This document shows positions 14,401 through 63,837 of a stretch of DNA of 64,000 nt, piece after piece. A program made the translations under genes and the position numbers. The DNA is from Sycon ciliatum. Taxonomy: Eukaryota; Porifera; Calcarea; Leucosolenida; Sycettidae. The notes under the pieces are model-generated. The model had not been told where the DNA came from. It did not search any database and was given only the letters and a program-made list of their open reading frames with translations. Positions within the stretch are counted from its first letter, which is position 1; each line of letters opens with the position of its first letter. Location: positions 10,569,080 through 10,633,079 of the forward strand of contig NC_088646.1 in the NCBI RefSeq assembly GCF_964019385.1, read 5' to 3'.

Positions 14401-17400
14401 GTTTTATTCAGTTGACTTCACCTTATGGCATTGAGATATTCATCTATTATCTTAGAGGGATAGTGATAATAACCAGTCGTTGTAGGAAAATGATTTTGTG
14501 AGGAAGGGGCTTAAGAAAGGGGGACATACAGGTGATATTATCTGATTGGCTGTGTAGTGGCATGCATTGTATGAGTGGTTGTTGCTACATGCCCCTATGA
14601 CCAATTAAGAGTTGGTATTTCACACTCTCCATTCACTTGTCCTTGTGTAGCTTATCTGCACTCTGCCTGTCATTCTCTCACTAAAGCAACTGGTGTATTA
14701 TCACCTGCCTGGTGTGATGTAATTCACTCTCTGTTTTGCACTCATTCCACACCTTACAATACCTCAAACTGCTTGTGTCACTAGCGAGCAATATCAGTTG
14801 TTTGTTGTTTGGTGGTGTCATCAGTTTGCCAGAGCAGCCCCGTAGATAGCTCAGCACAGACCCTTGCAGCGGTCGATGTCTTGCAAAAGTGTATGGTCTT
14901 GTTTCTGCTGTGTGTGTTCTGTGCAGCTGAAGTCAGCTCAGGGCGAACAAGCTCTCCTGCAGAAGCGCATCACAGAGCTGGAGAAGTCCCAAGCTGAAGC
15001 GACCCAAGTTGAAAGCACTGAGGAGGCTGAGCTGAGGAAGTCACGTGATGAGTGGCAATCCAAGGCTGATAACCTGTCCACGGTGCTCCATGACACGGTT
15101 AGTGTAGAGCTAAGCTAGTGACACGTGCGCCTACTGGAACGCAGCACTCACTTCTCATGATCCTAGCTGGTGCAGCAGTCAGTGCACACATTGCTGCTGG
15201 TTCAATTGGTCAGATTGGCCTTCCGGCGGTGCCCATCCACCTCCCAAACTAAACGAAGTTCACAAAACCAGCTATTGGCCATAGCCTTGGCAACTATCAG
15301 GTGTCCTACATGTATAGGGACAAGTCATCCGGCCCTACCAAGGTTCATGAGTGAACGAAGTCTTGTTGTCATAATTTTTCTCGAAAGTACTCGGTGACCC
15401 GTCTCTGGCGTTATCGATGTTAACACTCCTCTCTTACTTTCCTGGCCTTGGTGTTGACAGTGTGCAGTGCAGTGCAGGTCAATAACACGAGTAAGTATCT
15501 CCTGTGCTTTGTGTCTTGTCTTTGCAGAATGAGATTCTTGGTGGTCTGGAGGAGAAGATAGCCACAGAAGAGCAATCTCATCAGGCTGCTCTTGATAAGA
15601 AGTCTGCCGAATGTCAGCAAGCACTCAAAGACGCCTCTTCACTGCGCTCTGAACTTGACGGCTTGAAGGTGAGTGTTTGGGCTGCATGAACTTGTACCCG
15701 GCTGTTACGTCCTTGTCGTCAAGAGTTATGCGTTGTGTGAAAGTTTTTTTGTGGAATACATCCTGTGTATTCCCAGAATACTAGTACATCAGTTTACTCC
15801 AAGTACTAAGACTTGTCAGTAACTAACTTTACTCGAGTTCGAAACTCCGTTGTTGGTGCCGCGTGTTTTTCTTCTAGTGGCGTTTGTTGGATGACTCAAG
15901 TAGTGTATACTCCTTTGCTTTGTGACGTTCAATAGTTGCTCTTTCTTATATCATGTGTCCTCAGGCTAAAGCTTCAAGTGACGGTCAAAAAGTGGCAGAC
16001 CTAGAGGCGAAAGTGAGCGCAGCTAACTCCAGCTCCGAATCCATGAAGGAAGAGCTTGCTGCGTTGCAGGGCAAGGTTAGTGTGGCTTAAGGATTTGTTT
16101 CAGAAATCAAGGAGATGGTCTGCCTGGTCCTCTGCCACTAGTATTAATCTGGTGTCATTCCAGGTACCTGGATCGCTTGGAAGAAGTTGGAAGAAACATT
16201 CAACTCAACGAGAACAATTTTTGCCGTCTTTGCATGAACTTCGCTATTTGTTTACGACCCAACTTGTATGCACTCTCCGTTTATGGAGATTGTGAAGCAG
16301 AACTATGACAGAGGTGCATTGCATGTGGTCGATTGTGATGTGCCATTATATTTCCTGGTCCAGCAGCCTTTTCGCAAACTCTGAATCAATTAGCACACAC
16401 TACACACATGGGTATCCTCACTGTAGTTGTACTTGGAAGCATGCTGTTATTTTTATTACCCTTTGGGTGTGTGTACATTGTCGTTTGGCTGTGCAGCATG
16501 ATGCCTTGCAGAGTAAGGTGACGTCTCTGGAAGCGGAGAATGCCATGAAGGGTGACTCTGTAAGTGTGATGGCACACGTTACTGTGCACTGCTGCTACGA
16601 CCCAGTAGGGTGATGTTACTTATTAGGCCTGGGTGGGCGACACGTTCAAGCATGGGATCCACAATCTCGGCTTTTGTACTATTGGTACATGTGCAACAGT
16701 GGATTTATACTCTTATTACCCAAGTAGTGTATTTGCGCAACATGCATACTTGCCAGCCATGCCTGTTCATTGTGAGCTATGTACAGTGGTGCTCATTGAG
16801 TTAGTATGCTCCCTGGACCAGTTCACAGCAGCCCTGTGTCCGTAGGTCTAGGGCTGCACAGCACCCAACACGTACTTGATTCTCGTGATCGGATTTCATT
16901 GAGCAGCACTGTACAACTACATTTACATAGACCAGAGTGTGTACCTCTTGCAGAGAAAGCCCACGGCCGAATTTCAAGTCACCGCAACTCACTTTTCCTG
17001 CACCATACGCAATCTTGCTTGGCCATGCTGCCATAATTATCACAAAGTTGATTTCTGCTGTCAGCGAATTTACACCCCTTGAGATACTTATTCACTGTTC
17101 ATGCTCAGACCTCACTTATTCAGTCCTCGTTTATCCGGATCCCTCGCCATACGGAAGAAAATCGCTGGTTACTGATGTGCATCATACGTTACGCATACAA
17201 CATAACCGGACCTCGCGATCCGCATACCGGTGCATGATTTCTGGTCGAAATATGTACAAAAAGCTATCCGGTTGCACGTGGCTTGCAGAAGCTAGAATGA
17301 GTTCTACAAACAAATGAGACCTAGAGAGACTGGGGCGTCCCACGTTGACTTCCTTATTTTGTCAGGCATCAACCGAATTAATCTGTGAATTTAATGAAAC

Positions 17401-17443
17401 TTTTCTTCCTTGTGTTCTGTTTGTTACCTTGCAGGAGGTGTGA
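8987..17443 (+). CDS. Kinectin / ribosome-binding protein p180-like ER coiled-coil protein
   Basis: Twelve exons join in one frame to 692 codons: 8987-9710, 10050-10151, 11134-11249, 11639-11717, 12379-12424, 13243-13315, 13943-14386, 14927-15097, 15528-15668, 15965-16075, 16497-16559, 17435-17443. Residues 4-26 form a hydrophobic N-terminal anchor, followed by an acidic patch (DDDDVEE), a Lys/Ser/Pro/Ala-rich basic linker to about 240, and a long heptad coiled coil to the end. CLDLVEFLKERA matches kinectin around its CVVDLLKEKS segment, and the exons at 14,927-15,668 match the C-terminal part (LSTVLHDTNEILGGLEEKI against kinectin LAETEGILQKLQRSV). Kinectin and p180 (RRBP1) are ER-membrane proteins for ribosome or motor binding. 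It is about half the length of human kinectin and lacks p180 decapeptide repeats. The exon at 13,943 has a 14-residue motif (AAKSAADASQKEAE) twice in tandem. The last exon adds only Glu-Val-stop. Exon 2 could instead end at the GTAAGC at 10,110, but that breaks the frame. Confidence 0.8.
9814..9895. repeat. (TG)n microsatellite, interrupted
   Basis: TG repeats with TCTG and CGTG interruptions in intron 1 of the kinectin-like gene. Similar arrays lie at 10,566-10,748 (mixed TG/GGT) and 11,398-11,475 in introns 2 and 3. Confidence 0.9.
10566..10748. repeat. Mixed GGT / TG microsatellite
   Basis: Blocks of TGGTGG alternate with TG runs, ending in a pure TG run. It lies in intron 2 of the kinectin-like gene. 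About 200 bp downstream (10,945-10,998) a unit with GATGGTAAAATGACATCAT is repeated twice. Confidence 0.9.
11398..11475. repeat. (TG)n microsatellite
   Basis: About 75 bp of TG with few interruptions in intron 3 of the kinectin-like gene. Confidence 0.92.
13561..13761. mobile_element. MITE, about 200 bp, TACTGTAAAAGCAGAA ends
   Basis: The left end TACTGTAAAAGCAGAACTTT and the reverse complement of the right end (TACTGTAAAGGCAGAAATTT) match over about 27 bp including TTCGGTGG. TA at each border fits a Tc1/mariner-type target. The inside repeats the phrase ACCGAAAAT in both directions. The terminal 16 bp resemble the ends of the elements at 38,835 and 55,023 although the interiors differ. It lies in intron 6 of the kinectin-like gene. 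Confidence 0.8.
16797..16923. mobile_element. Degenerate MITE related to the copy at 41,539-41,700
   Basis: GGCTGCACAGCACCCAACAC followed by GTGATCGGATTTCATTGAG and CAGCA matches the right half of 41,539-41,700. The left terminal repeat is poorly kept. It lies in the last intron of the kinectin-like gene. Confidence 0.5.
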
Positions 17444-17877
17444 AGTCCATGGAAAATTAATGCCATCAAACTTCTTGTGACTGTGCCCATCAGCCAGTTG
17501 TGAATTTCTTTTCGATTGCTTTTTGGTCTTCTCTCTGGCTGTTTCTCGCTTTCCCATGGTTCCTTCCCCCAATTTATATAATTAAGTAGCGCCCCTGTTG
17601 TGCAGTGTCTTAGTAGAATATTAGAGAGGATAGTGTAATCATGTTCTGGTTGATGTCCTTGCAAAGTGTTGTTGTTTTTTCTCTAAATTTTGAACTGTGT
17701 ATACTATGTACATTGTATATTTCCATGTTTTTATGACAGGTAAAGCTATGTTTATATATAAGACCAAAAAGGATGAAAAAAGAAACAGGCGTTTTATGGT
17801 TGTTGAGAATGATGTGCGTAGATCAAGCATGAATTCAAATGCTACTGGGGTTCCGGTCGTGTTGTGGTGACGAAGCA
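17444..17877. other. Convergent 3' spacer between the kinectin-like gene and ISY1
   Basis: 434 bp lie between the two stop codons, so both 3' UTRs end here or overlap. I find no exact AATAAA on either strand, only A/T-rich variants near 17,570-17,770. There is no further coding frame. Confidence 0.5.
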
Positions 17878-26432
<8,555 letters not shown>

Positions 26433-26720
26433 CTGTGACAGAAAATCAGGCACACGAAAAAAGAAGTCAAAGAACCATAGCAGATCTTCTCATCACAACA
26501 CAAATCACAACCACCCCATCTTTCACAATGCATTGTCAATTTGTCATGTAATAATTGTTGCAATGACACCATACAAGAGTTCACAACGAAAGAGGCATAC
26601 AACAGCTCATTCCAATATACTACGCATACACAGTAAAGACTAAGCCGTTTTCAAAGATGGTCAGACATTGACCAAGTTAGGGGCTGTCTCCAATCCGGAG
26701 CGTTGTCCAAAACAAACAGC

Positions 26721-27182
26721 CACTGCAGGGCATAGCTTAAGGATTTCATTTAGCTCGGACAAATGTCCTTCCGTTTTGAAATCTGTCCGGACATGCCCGG
26801 ACATTTTCCACAACACATTTTCAGGGTGTTTCTTCTTTTTTTTAGTAGTAGTACTGAAGTATATTCACAATGACTCATTATGTGGACGTATCTGAATTGA
26901 CTGTAGCAACAAAGCGTTGCTACAGGCGGATCAAGTAAATAATATAGTGAAGTCTACGCCTGAGACGACGGTATACGTGTTAGTTGTACGATATGCAAGT
27001 GGCATTTGGCACGAAGCTCCGAAGAAAGCCCAACTCTGCATAAAAAGGTCGAAAGGTCGCTGCTCTTTTTTTTTACTTTTTTGACCTGACACTATGTTCG
27101 GTGAAATTGAAAACGTCCAGTCAGTGGCCGAAAATGGCCGGAAAATGTCCGATGTCCGGCCGTTAATCTATGCCCTGCACTG
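26721..27182. mobile_element. TIR element of about 460 bp
   Basis: CACTGCAGGGCATAGCTTAA at the left pairs with CTATGCCCTGCACTG at the right. Repeated GTCCGGACAT and GGCCGGA words fill the flanks of the interior. No target duplication could be settled and no transposase frame is present. It lies upstream of the first ISY1 exon recognised. Confidence 0.65.
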
Positions 27183-28492
27183 AGCAGCATACTGCCATTG
27201 TGCACAATCCGACTTGTCTGACTGGTACTCTAAGCGAAAATGCCTCCCTTCCAGATGAAGTTCTTGTGTGTGTGTGTGTGTGTGTGTTTCGTAAAAGTTC
27301 ATGTACATAGTACTAGTAGGAAGCTTCCACCGCTCAAACAGTGCTCTATACCCAGTGCTCTATACCCAGTGCTCTATACCCAGTGCTCTATACCCAGTGC
27401 TCTATACCCAGTGCTCTATACCCAGTGCTCTATACCCAGTGCTCTATACCCAGTGCTCTATACCCAGTGCTCTATACCCAGTGCATACCCAGTCTCGACA
27501 CCCAGTGCGCGGAGCCTTCTAACAAGGAACATAGCATGTAGAACGAGCTTTCAGCTGAAACTCTTATGCGAAAGCGATCCTCAGCCAACATTGCTGGCAA
27601 GTACATCTATACAGGTGGAGACTGCATATGCTGTAGGACTGGTCGTATAACATGATCTACACAGTAGCCGACTTCCACCGCTCAAACAGTGCTCAATAGC
27701 GCGTGTGTGTGTGTGGGGGGGGGGGGGGGGTGTAGAGCTCTCTAACACAGCAGCCAGAACGGTTCGTTGCACGCCTTTACACCGGGCGATTATCAGACAA
27801 CATATCAGGCATCAGGCAACGTAACATGACCTATGCACATGCATATGTATGCACACGCACAGCAAAGTCTTGGATTCCGCTGCACACCGACCCAAACCTA
27901 CACTGGTTGTACATACTCATCAACACTCAACATGGACGGTTCATACTGCGACACTTGCTTGTTTCAGTTCTGGATGCAGCAGGGAGGTGATCTAACGTGC
28001 ATCGTTGTTATATTCGCACCAGTTAATTTAGCCTTCAAATGCAGATGAGGAATACTGCTGGGTTCTTCTGTTTAGTATCAATGTAGTTTTACTGAAGATT
28101 CGTTAGGAGCAACAAATGTTTTTTTTCGAATTGAACTCTATTCGCAGCATTATTGTGATGGAATACTGGCAGTGCTTGTATTGGTTATTGCCAGTTTGCA
28201 CACTGCCTGTGGACCAGAAAGGGGTTGTTGTTCAGTAGTTCATGCACTTTACCACTTTTGAGTATGTTCAACCTATTCTGACTTTGTCAGTACACTTGAG
28301 AAAGGCATTTGCACAGCACACGAGCTACGCATACGCTACTTTGGTTATCAATACATTGACTATTGTTGGTGATTCTCAAGTCAGCTACATGCATGATCGC
28401 GGACCTATACAAATATCCGTGCTTCCTGCAAATACAATAATTATAAAATCCTTCAGGACGGTAAAAATATGGACAACACATAATCAACTTGC
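27183..28492. other. Non-coding stretch between ISY1 and CCDC167
   Basis: It holds a short TG array (27,268-27,288), the 15-bp tandem repeat at 27,338-27,484, and a G-run of about 17 at 27,716. No coding exon could be supported. A divergent promoter for ISY1 (minus) and CCDC167 (plus) should lie in or just right of it. Confidence 0.4.
27338..27484. repeat. 15-bp tandem repeat, about ten copies
   Basis: The unit CAGTGCTCTATACCC is repeated with almost no change. It keeps several frames open but has no gene context. Confidence 0.95.
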
Positions 28493-28510
28493 CATGATTG
28501 CAGAGCGGTG

Positions 28511-28616
28511 ATGACAAGATTATTTCCTACTGCTGCCTTCCGCTCCTTTCCCAAAATAAACCGTGCCTGGAGAAACGCTACGAGGTCAGTGCTCAGACTC
28601 AGCTCAGGATTGAAGT
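28511..28616 (+). other. Candidate first exon with a mitochondrial-type leader
   Basis: From the ATG at 28,511 a short frame encodes about 35 residues with no acidic residue, many Arg/Lys and Ser/Ala (starts MTRLFPTAAFRSFPKINRAW). It reaches a strong 5' splice site, AA then GTAAGT, at about 28,615. The composition is like a mitochondrial targeting leader. I could not join it in frame to a downstream exon, including the CCDC167 exons, so it may be chance. Confidence 0.25.
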
Positions 28617-29495
28617 AAGTAAGTTCGTTTCTTCAGGATTGAATTGACAATTTTCTTCTTCCGAATTTTTGGCGCATGTTTTCGTGACCCTCTTACAAGT
28701 TACATGCAAAATAGGTGGTTCAAGCAGCACGCTTTGCTCTCAGCATGAGCTGATTGTCATAATGCGATGACGTCAGGGTGAAACGATCATGATGTCGTGT
28801 GTTGAGGATTTTGAAAAAGGATAATGATCCACGTCAGTGAAATTATTACTTTGATGCTTTGAATATTTACTGCATTGTACATGTATCAGACTTTCAGGGA
28901 GGTTGATGTGCTATTGTTTAGTCCTTGGGAGAGCCGGGAGAAGAGTATTTTGCTAGATCTTGCTCGGAAAACCTGTCGAGGAAAACATGTCGACTATCTC
29001 TGGCAAGGTACCTGTAATGGATCGATTGTTATCCGAATATACAATAGCAAGCATTCTGGGTGTTGTCCTTCTAAGTGGCCTTTGTGGTACACTGACATGA
29101 TTGTACTGTATTGATTATATACACGCAGGCATCCATAGTGTATGTATTCCAAAGTAGATATGCCCCTATGCACGCACATACAAAACCCTACTTTTCCTTC
29201 ATTGTGCGACCTGTCAGTTTCCTTTGCAATAACTGATACAGTCATGTAGGTGGTGGATGTGTTGATGCACACATAATAGTTATTTTAACCCAGCTGCAAT
29301 GACGCTTGATCTATACATTTCTTCGTCCAGTGCCGTTGCCTGCTGAAAAAAGTAAGAAACACCTTCAAAATAGCATGTTGCTATGTCAGTTGCTATGTAG
29401 TTGCTATGGAAACGGGGTATGTTTAGATAATTGCTTATTTTGTCTTCCCTGCAAGCTTCCCAAAATGACAACAATCAAAAATGATCTTCTATTAG

Positions 29496-30467
29496 GTCTC
29501 TCCACGTGCTAAAAAAAAAAAGCGCGGTACACCCAAAGTGGGAACGAAAATCATGAATTCATGCACTTGGGTCACAGACGTCAGGTGCAATAACTAGGCC
29601 GCATGTACATGTACACTCGCTTTACTAGTGTGTGGCTTCTTATCACCAGTTAATTCCCTTACCGATCCCAGCATCAGGTACTGCTCGCTGTGTTCTATTA
29701 TCAGTGCTGTTTGTGTTTGTGTTTGTGCAGATTGATGCACTGCAAAGTGTCGTCGACCAGAACAAAGAACTGCTGGACAGCCTGGAGAAACGCCTTAAGT
29801 TAGATCTCCACATGTCAGAGAAAGAAAGGTGCACTTGTAGGAACGGTGTTGTGTAAAGCTTTGGCAATGACTACTTTTGGTACATATCCCCTGAGATGAG
29901 GCCGAGGCATTGGTTTGTGTGAAGCAAGTAGGAATGGTATATACCGGTCAGTTTGTGCTATCCTTGACGGTACAGTCCCATGTTATAGCATTCTTATGGC
30001 TTTTTCAATGTTTGTGTTGCATCATGGCTTTTCTCTGTCCATCTGTGTAGGATATCTGTGCAGAATGAGTATGCAGATCTAGACGAGGTCATACAGAATG
30101 ATGGTGAGTTCTCCCTCCTGCCAAGTAGTTAGTTGTGGTGTCAAACCAAGGCAAATGTCAGCTTGCTGAAGCATCTTATTGCATGGAAGTGTCGCAAGAA
30201 TTTACTGGTGGGTTACGTGGGTACTTTGAACTTCATCTACTAGTGCCCGCCTGCCTGCATGCCTGCCTGCCTGCCTACATATGCCTTCTATTTTCCTACA
30301 TATTTGTTGATAAAAATTAAAAAAATCAAGTACATATTTGCTTTCTCTGTGTTGCAGAGTTGGAGTTGAAGCGTTTGCGCGGAGAGAACCGAGTTAGCAT
30401 GCTGGCTAGTGTATTGATTTTCGCTGTCATTGCCGTCATCTACTTCTCGATCTATGGGCCACCGTGA
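29496..30467 (+). CDS. CCDC167: CCDC167-like small single-pass membrane protein (5' end incomplete)
   Basis: Exons 29731-29828, 30051-30103 and 30358-30467 (stop TGA) join in frame. The product starts IDALQSVVDQNKELLDSLE, is a short coiled coil, and ends LELKRLRGENRVSMLASV followed by a hydrophobic segment and YFSIYGPP. Human CCDC167 has IDGLEEKL, then LKFLRQENRKNMLLSV and a C-terminal membrane segment at the same places, and 97 residues. A preceding exon 29496-29537 is tentative: it ends in phase and encodes AKKKKRGTPK, like the human MTKKKR start, but its acceptor is weak and the start codon was not found. The protein is predicted to be tail-anchored; its function is unknown to me. An AATAAA lies at 30,958. 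The gene converges on XPD. Confidence 0.8.
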
Positions 30468-30957
30468 TATCACCACACAGTACTGGAGCAGACTCTGCTG
30501 TGGAGTTTACCAACTTCACAAGCTCTAGCGGTGCACAGGGCCTCTATTCCCCGGGATCATCCTCCAAGCGGACCAATCAACCAACCAATCGAACCCCTAC
30601 CCCTAGAATCCTGGGCAAGTTGCATTGAGATGTCCTAACTGGCCGTCTGCATGTGCTGACCAGGCCCTGTGCGTGGATGGCATGGTAGCGCAGACCGATT
30701 GAAACGAAGTTCGAGACCCTGATACACACATCAGTGGCATGCGCTCGCACCACGATACCTCAAGACGACGTGTCACGATTGAATTCAAGATTTTCTGTTC
30801 TTTTTTTCCCAGCATTAATATTTATTCAATGACTCAGAGCTTTGGAAGCTTGCAGAGAGATATTTCATGAAAGATTATGCTCATTCTGCAAAATTCAGAA
30901 TATTCTAGGAAAATCACAGTTATCGCTAACCCATTTTCTGTTTTCATGTTCTTAGAA

Positions 30958-30963
30958 AATAAA
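30958..30963 (+). terminator. Poly-A signal candidate for CCDC167
   Basis: AATAAA sits about 490 nt after the CCDC167 stop codon. On the opposite strand an AATAAA at 30,821-30,826 lies about 500 nt after the XPD stop. If both are used, the two 3' UTRs overlap for over 130 bp. Confidence 0.5.
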
Positions 30964-31325
30964 ACTTTTGTACAAATTGGATGGTGATACCAGGTACATG
31001 GTAATGTCCCCAGCTGTATACTAGGTTAAAAACAGGATAAAAAAACAACAACAGCTGTGCAATCATGTATTGAAATGGGCACCGGCGTCAGTTGGGTAGG
31101 ACACAACACAGTGTTGCTCACATACACACACCAACATACTTGTCGGGCTTGCAGTCTATTGCACGGTACATGTTCCAATTCACAGCTACTGCAGTTCGTC
31201 ACTGCCAGGTCAAGGACCGACTTATCAACACATGTCGAGAGGCAGCAGGGAGTAGTAATCCCTGGTAGGTAGTAAGCAGTCTGATGAGGTCAGTTCTTTG
31301 TTCCCATCACGCCCACAAGACCATC

Positions 31326-60196
<28,871 letters not shown>

Positions 60197-60750
60197 ATTG
60201 ACTGTGGAGATCGAGAGTAAACTCTCTCGAGATTTAGAAGGTAACCTCCTCGCAGGCGGCTATCCAGATCTGCAGAGAGTATTGCTACGATTCCAACTAT
60301 TTGGAAACTAGAAATTACATCACTACTCAGGAATGGTCATGTCCATGAGAAGTCGAGCTGCTTTAGATGTCGATTCTAGATCAAACACTCAGGTCATCCA
60401 TGAAATTTGCGTTGGACATCGTGAACTTGAAATTCCCCTCAGCACCCGACTCTGTTGTAGCCAATGCGGGATTTAGAGTTCAATTTACACTACTCGCTGC
60501 AAACATTGGCCAGAAAGAATAAACAAATAATGTCACTGTCAGGCAGTTGTGAAGTCTTGATGCATCGATGAAAGGAGGAATACAAATCAAAAATAGCTTC
60601 AAACTTTGTTCCGATTATCATTCGGAACAAAAAGATTCCATGTGTGCGAGTCTGAACAAGTCGTATGCAACCTCTCAACAGGGATTTCCCCGTGTTCAAA
60701 TCAAAATCACCATGGGAGCACACGTACACATCACATGCGCTGCATCAGGC

Positions 60751-60867
60751 CAGGGAGTCGACTCCCTGCGCTGCATGAAACACGGCGCATTTATTGTACA
60801 TGTACGAGTACAGTGCCTTTATAGATAGGGCCTAGGGCCAGGGAGTCGTAAAATACCGACTCCCTGG
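60751..60867. repeat. Two CAGGGAGTCG palindromes
   Basis: 60,751-60,768 is CAGGGAGTCGACTCCCTG. 60,838-60,867 has arms CCAGGGAGTCG and CGACTCCCTGG around 8 bases. Same arms as 8,164-8,195. Confidence 0.85.
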
Positions 60868-62589
60868 ATAGGGCCAAGAGTTGGGATGGGGTTATGAACT
60901 CTTGATAGGGCTTGTACTTGAAAGTTGTAGGGGCCGGGTAAGACGCCTGGATCCTAGGGGGGTATAGGGATCCCTCCTCCCCCGCCCCCAAGTTCCCCCA
61001 ACCCAGCCCTTCAGAAGGTCTGACCCGGGGACCGACTACAATCATTGACATTGTTTGTAGGTACACTGTTCACTGATATGGTTGCAAGACCGGGATACCA
61101 ACTGGTCTCTGGTTGCAGTCAGGGACAGTGCTTTCAACGCAGTGTGTCCTGCGCCTTGTGTGATATGCTATACTGTACGCGGTATATCATTGTAAAAAGT
61201 AAATCATGTCCGTTCCCAAAGGGAACTCACGACGGCCGCTAACGCCCGGTAAACCCTAGTGGCAGATGCAGCGCCTAACGGTGGGGTGAGGGGATACGTC
61301 TCACAACCACTGGCACAATGCGATGAGTGGGGCAAAAACAGCAAACTGACTGCCAAAAGCTCCATTGTGCCTCTGTACTGAGATGTAGTTCATTGCGACA
61401 CACGGCATTTCGGACTGTCCGATGATCGATCAGATAAGCTACATGATGTACCACCTTCTTCTTCAACGGTACTTACTTGTTCAAGCTGGACATGCCTTTC
61501 TGCATAGAACATATAAGCCTGGACTGCTGACTCTTGAAGAGATCCTAGCTAGCCACCATACTGTCCCTCTCATTGTCAAATTGCTGTGGCATGGTCATGA
61601 TGCACGGGCATTGAACCTCACAGTCACCATGATCACCTGGTGACTGTCCATGAGCACTGACGTAGGCTACGGTTAGATACATGTACAGTAGTTCCAGGGC
61701 TGGACGACTTCCATGCCATGTTAGCAGTCTGCTCATGGTACCTTGGGATCCATACCTGGGTACCGTGTCAAGACTGAGATGAGCATTGATAACAAGCAAG
61801 AACTAATTACTTGATTCTCCGAACAATAGCACACTAGCAGAGGTCCAGCTAGCCGATGATCACGTACAGCAGTAGATAGCCGAGCCACTCAGTGGGAGCA
61901 AGACTTGATACTGACAAAGTGTTAAAAATGTTTGGGCCATATTGGTCTTCTTCAGAATGATTCTTAGTAATCAGCCTACATATTAACAGCAGATCATTAT
62001 CAGTGATCGTTGGGTTGGATAAACTGTTAAATTATACACCACCGGCCTGATGTCTGACACCGTAGTAAGTATGATTGTAATGTATACACTGTTATCACAT
62101 GCCGCATGATTCAAGTTAGTGCTGGATATAACTCAGGCATGCAAGGCGACAGAGCAGAAGGAGTACCATGGCAAGTTACAAACACAGCAACTAAACAGTG
62201 ACAGTGTGAGCTCACGCCGACCATTGGCTCATGCATGGCACTTGTTCATCAGTCAACTTGAGCTGCTTTTAAATTTTAAAAAAAAAAAATTTCACGGTTC
62301 GCGTGAGACTCGGCTGGAAGCCGGGCTTTCCGCATCCGTAGGAACGCCACCACCCTTCAAGGATCAAGGCGCAGATGCAGCTCCTAAAGCGGTGGGAGGT
62401 GAGTAGATCAGCTCACCAGCAAGTGGTCAAAGACCGAAAATCCCATTTTAAATTAAAGTGCTCAGCCAATTTGGTACATACAAGTAGTGTCAATGTTCAC
62501 GCAGTGCATTTCTGATACAATAACACCAGGACTAGTAGTCACCGAGGAGTGCTGCTAAGGATATCCGTTAGGAACTCAGTCCCTATTGC

Positions 62590-62845
62590 AGCAAAATATT
62601 TCACTGATATACGAATGTCCTCCAGTCTACAGTGGAACTATCTACCTCTCACACTGCTGGAATTACGGTTTGACACGCAGTCACATTGTACCAGTATTCT
62701 GTATTGAGAGTTCACACTGCGTGTACGAGAGTCCTCCTGCCTACACTGAGGCTATCTACCTCTTTCACATCCGAGCATCTCACACTGCTGCAGTTACGGT
62801 TTGACACGCAGTCACTAGTTTGTGCCGGTGTTCAGTGTTCACACT
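62590..62845. repeat. Diverged tandem duplication, unit about 125-135 bp
   Basis: Both units contain GTCCTCC, TCTACCTC, CACACTGCTG and ACGGTTTGACACGCAGTCAC in the same order and end near GTTCACACTGC. An open frame crosses both, but it has no recognisable domain. Confidence 0.6.
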
Positions 62846-63596
62846 GCTCTGTTTCCACACCATTGCTCCATCTCAGCATTATAATCCAGACCGAGTCATC
62901 AGTCTGCCTCCTTTCTTTCATTTCTCCTCAGCTCTTCATGACATGGTTCTTGAAGTGTGCGTGTACATTCAGCTGCCAGGGTCCTCTATCGCCTTGCGTA
63001 GAAGCTACCCGGTTGGTGGTAGACTGATAACTGTTATCCACAGAGACATCATAACTAAGCTTTGGCTAGCAGTCCAGACAGCCACTACATGTACATGACT
63101 ACAATACATGTTCGATCACCTCAGAGCAGTACCAGCACATTGCTGACTGTGCAGGGTGCAATGAATCCGGAGATGCCGATGACCGTCCATGTACTTAGAG
63201 TCCAGAGCAATGCCTGCAATAGACCAGGGCATGGTCAAGGACAATCCACGGCTCTTCCATCCAAAACTGTTGCCGATATCCAGTTCTGCGAGTCATAGCG
63301 TGTCAAAGTGATGGCTTGCATTCGCAACAGGTGCTGCAGAAGAGCGGAAGAACAGCGTCATGATGTCCGTGTGGGAAACAAGATTTCCAGAAATCTTCTG
63401 CATGTTTCCTGGTAGCCCATGATGGCCATCTGTTACCTGTGTCACCACTCATACAGCAGGGTATTATTATTGGTACGGTATGGTACTTGTGATCGCATGT
63501 GATCAAGAGTACATAACCCTCTTGATGTGATGCTGTGCATTGCAGGACATCGTCATGGTTTACATACATTATAATTTGTACTCCCTTCATCTGTAG

Positions 63597-63793
63597 CAAT
63601 CCAATGACTCAGTGCTTGAACATACAGTTTCTGGACCTGGACGTCGACAGCACTCAACCTGCAGTCAGACAGCAGTGTGTGGCGCAGAGCGTAGAGACTG
63701 AGTACAGATTCAGTAGAGCGAGAAGGCCACACTGGGCTGGCTCAACCGATGCTGTCGCTGGTGCTAGTGAGCGGCAACTCCACATGGACACAG
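63597..63793 (+). other. Tentative exon of an unknown gene
   Basis: An acceptor-like CTGTAG and a strong donor CAG/GTGAGC bracket 197 nt open in one frame, with product QCLNIQFLDLDVDSTQPAVR at its start and a basic middle. I do not recognise a family. Confidence 0.25.
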
Positions 63794-63837
63794 GTGAGCA
63801 CACACGAATTAGTTGAGACCGTGATGTAGATCTACTG

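Larger units (their letters stand above)
60197..63596. other. Upstream region of XPD without a recognised gene
   Basis: It should hold the XPD promoter. It contains palindromes at 60,751-60,768 and 60,838-60,867 and CAAGAGT half-sites at 60,872-60,906 and 63,503-63,528. The hairpin ACAGTCACC..GGTGACTGT lies at 61,619-61,646, and a diverged tandem duplication at 62,590-62,845. No coding exon could be supported; frames of 60-110 codons here lack splice context or known motifs. Confidence 0.4.

Noticed and set aside
62119..62406. 95-codon frame upstream of XPD
   Set aside because: Contains an A-run, has no family match and no splice signals; composition is like nearby spacer.
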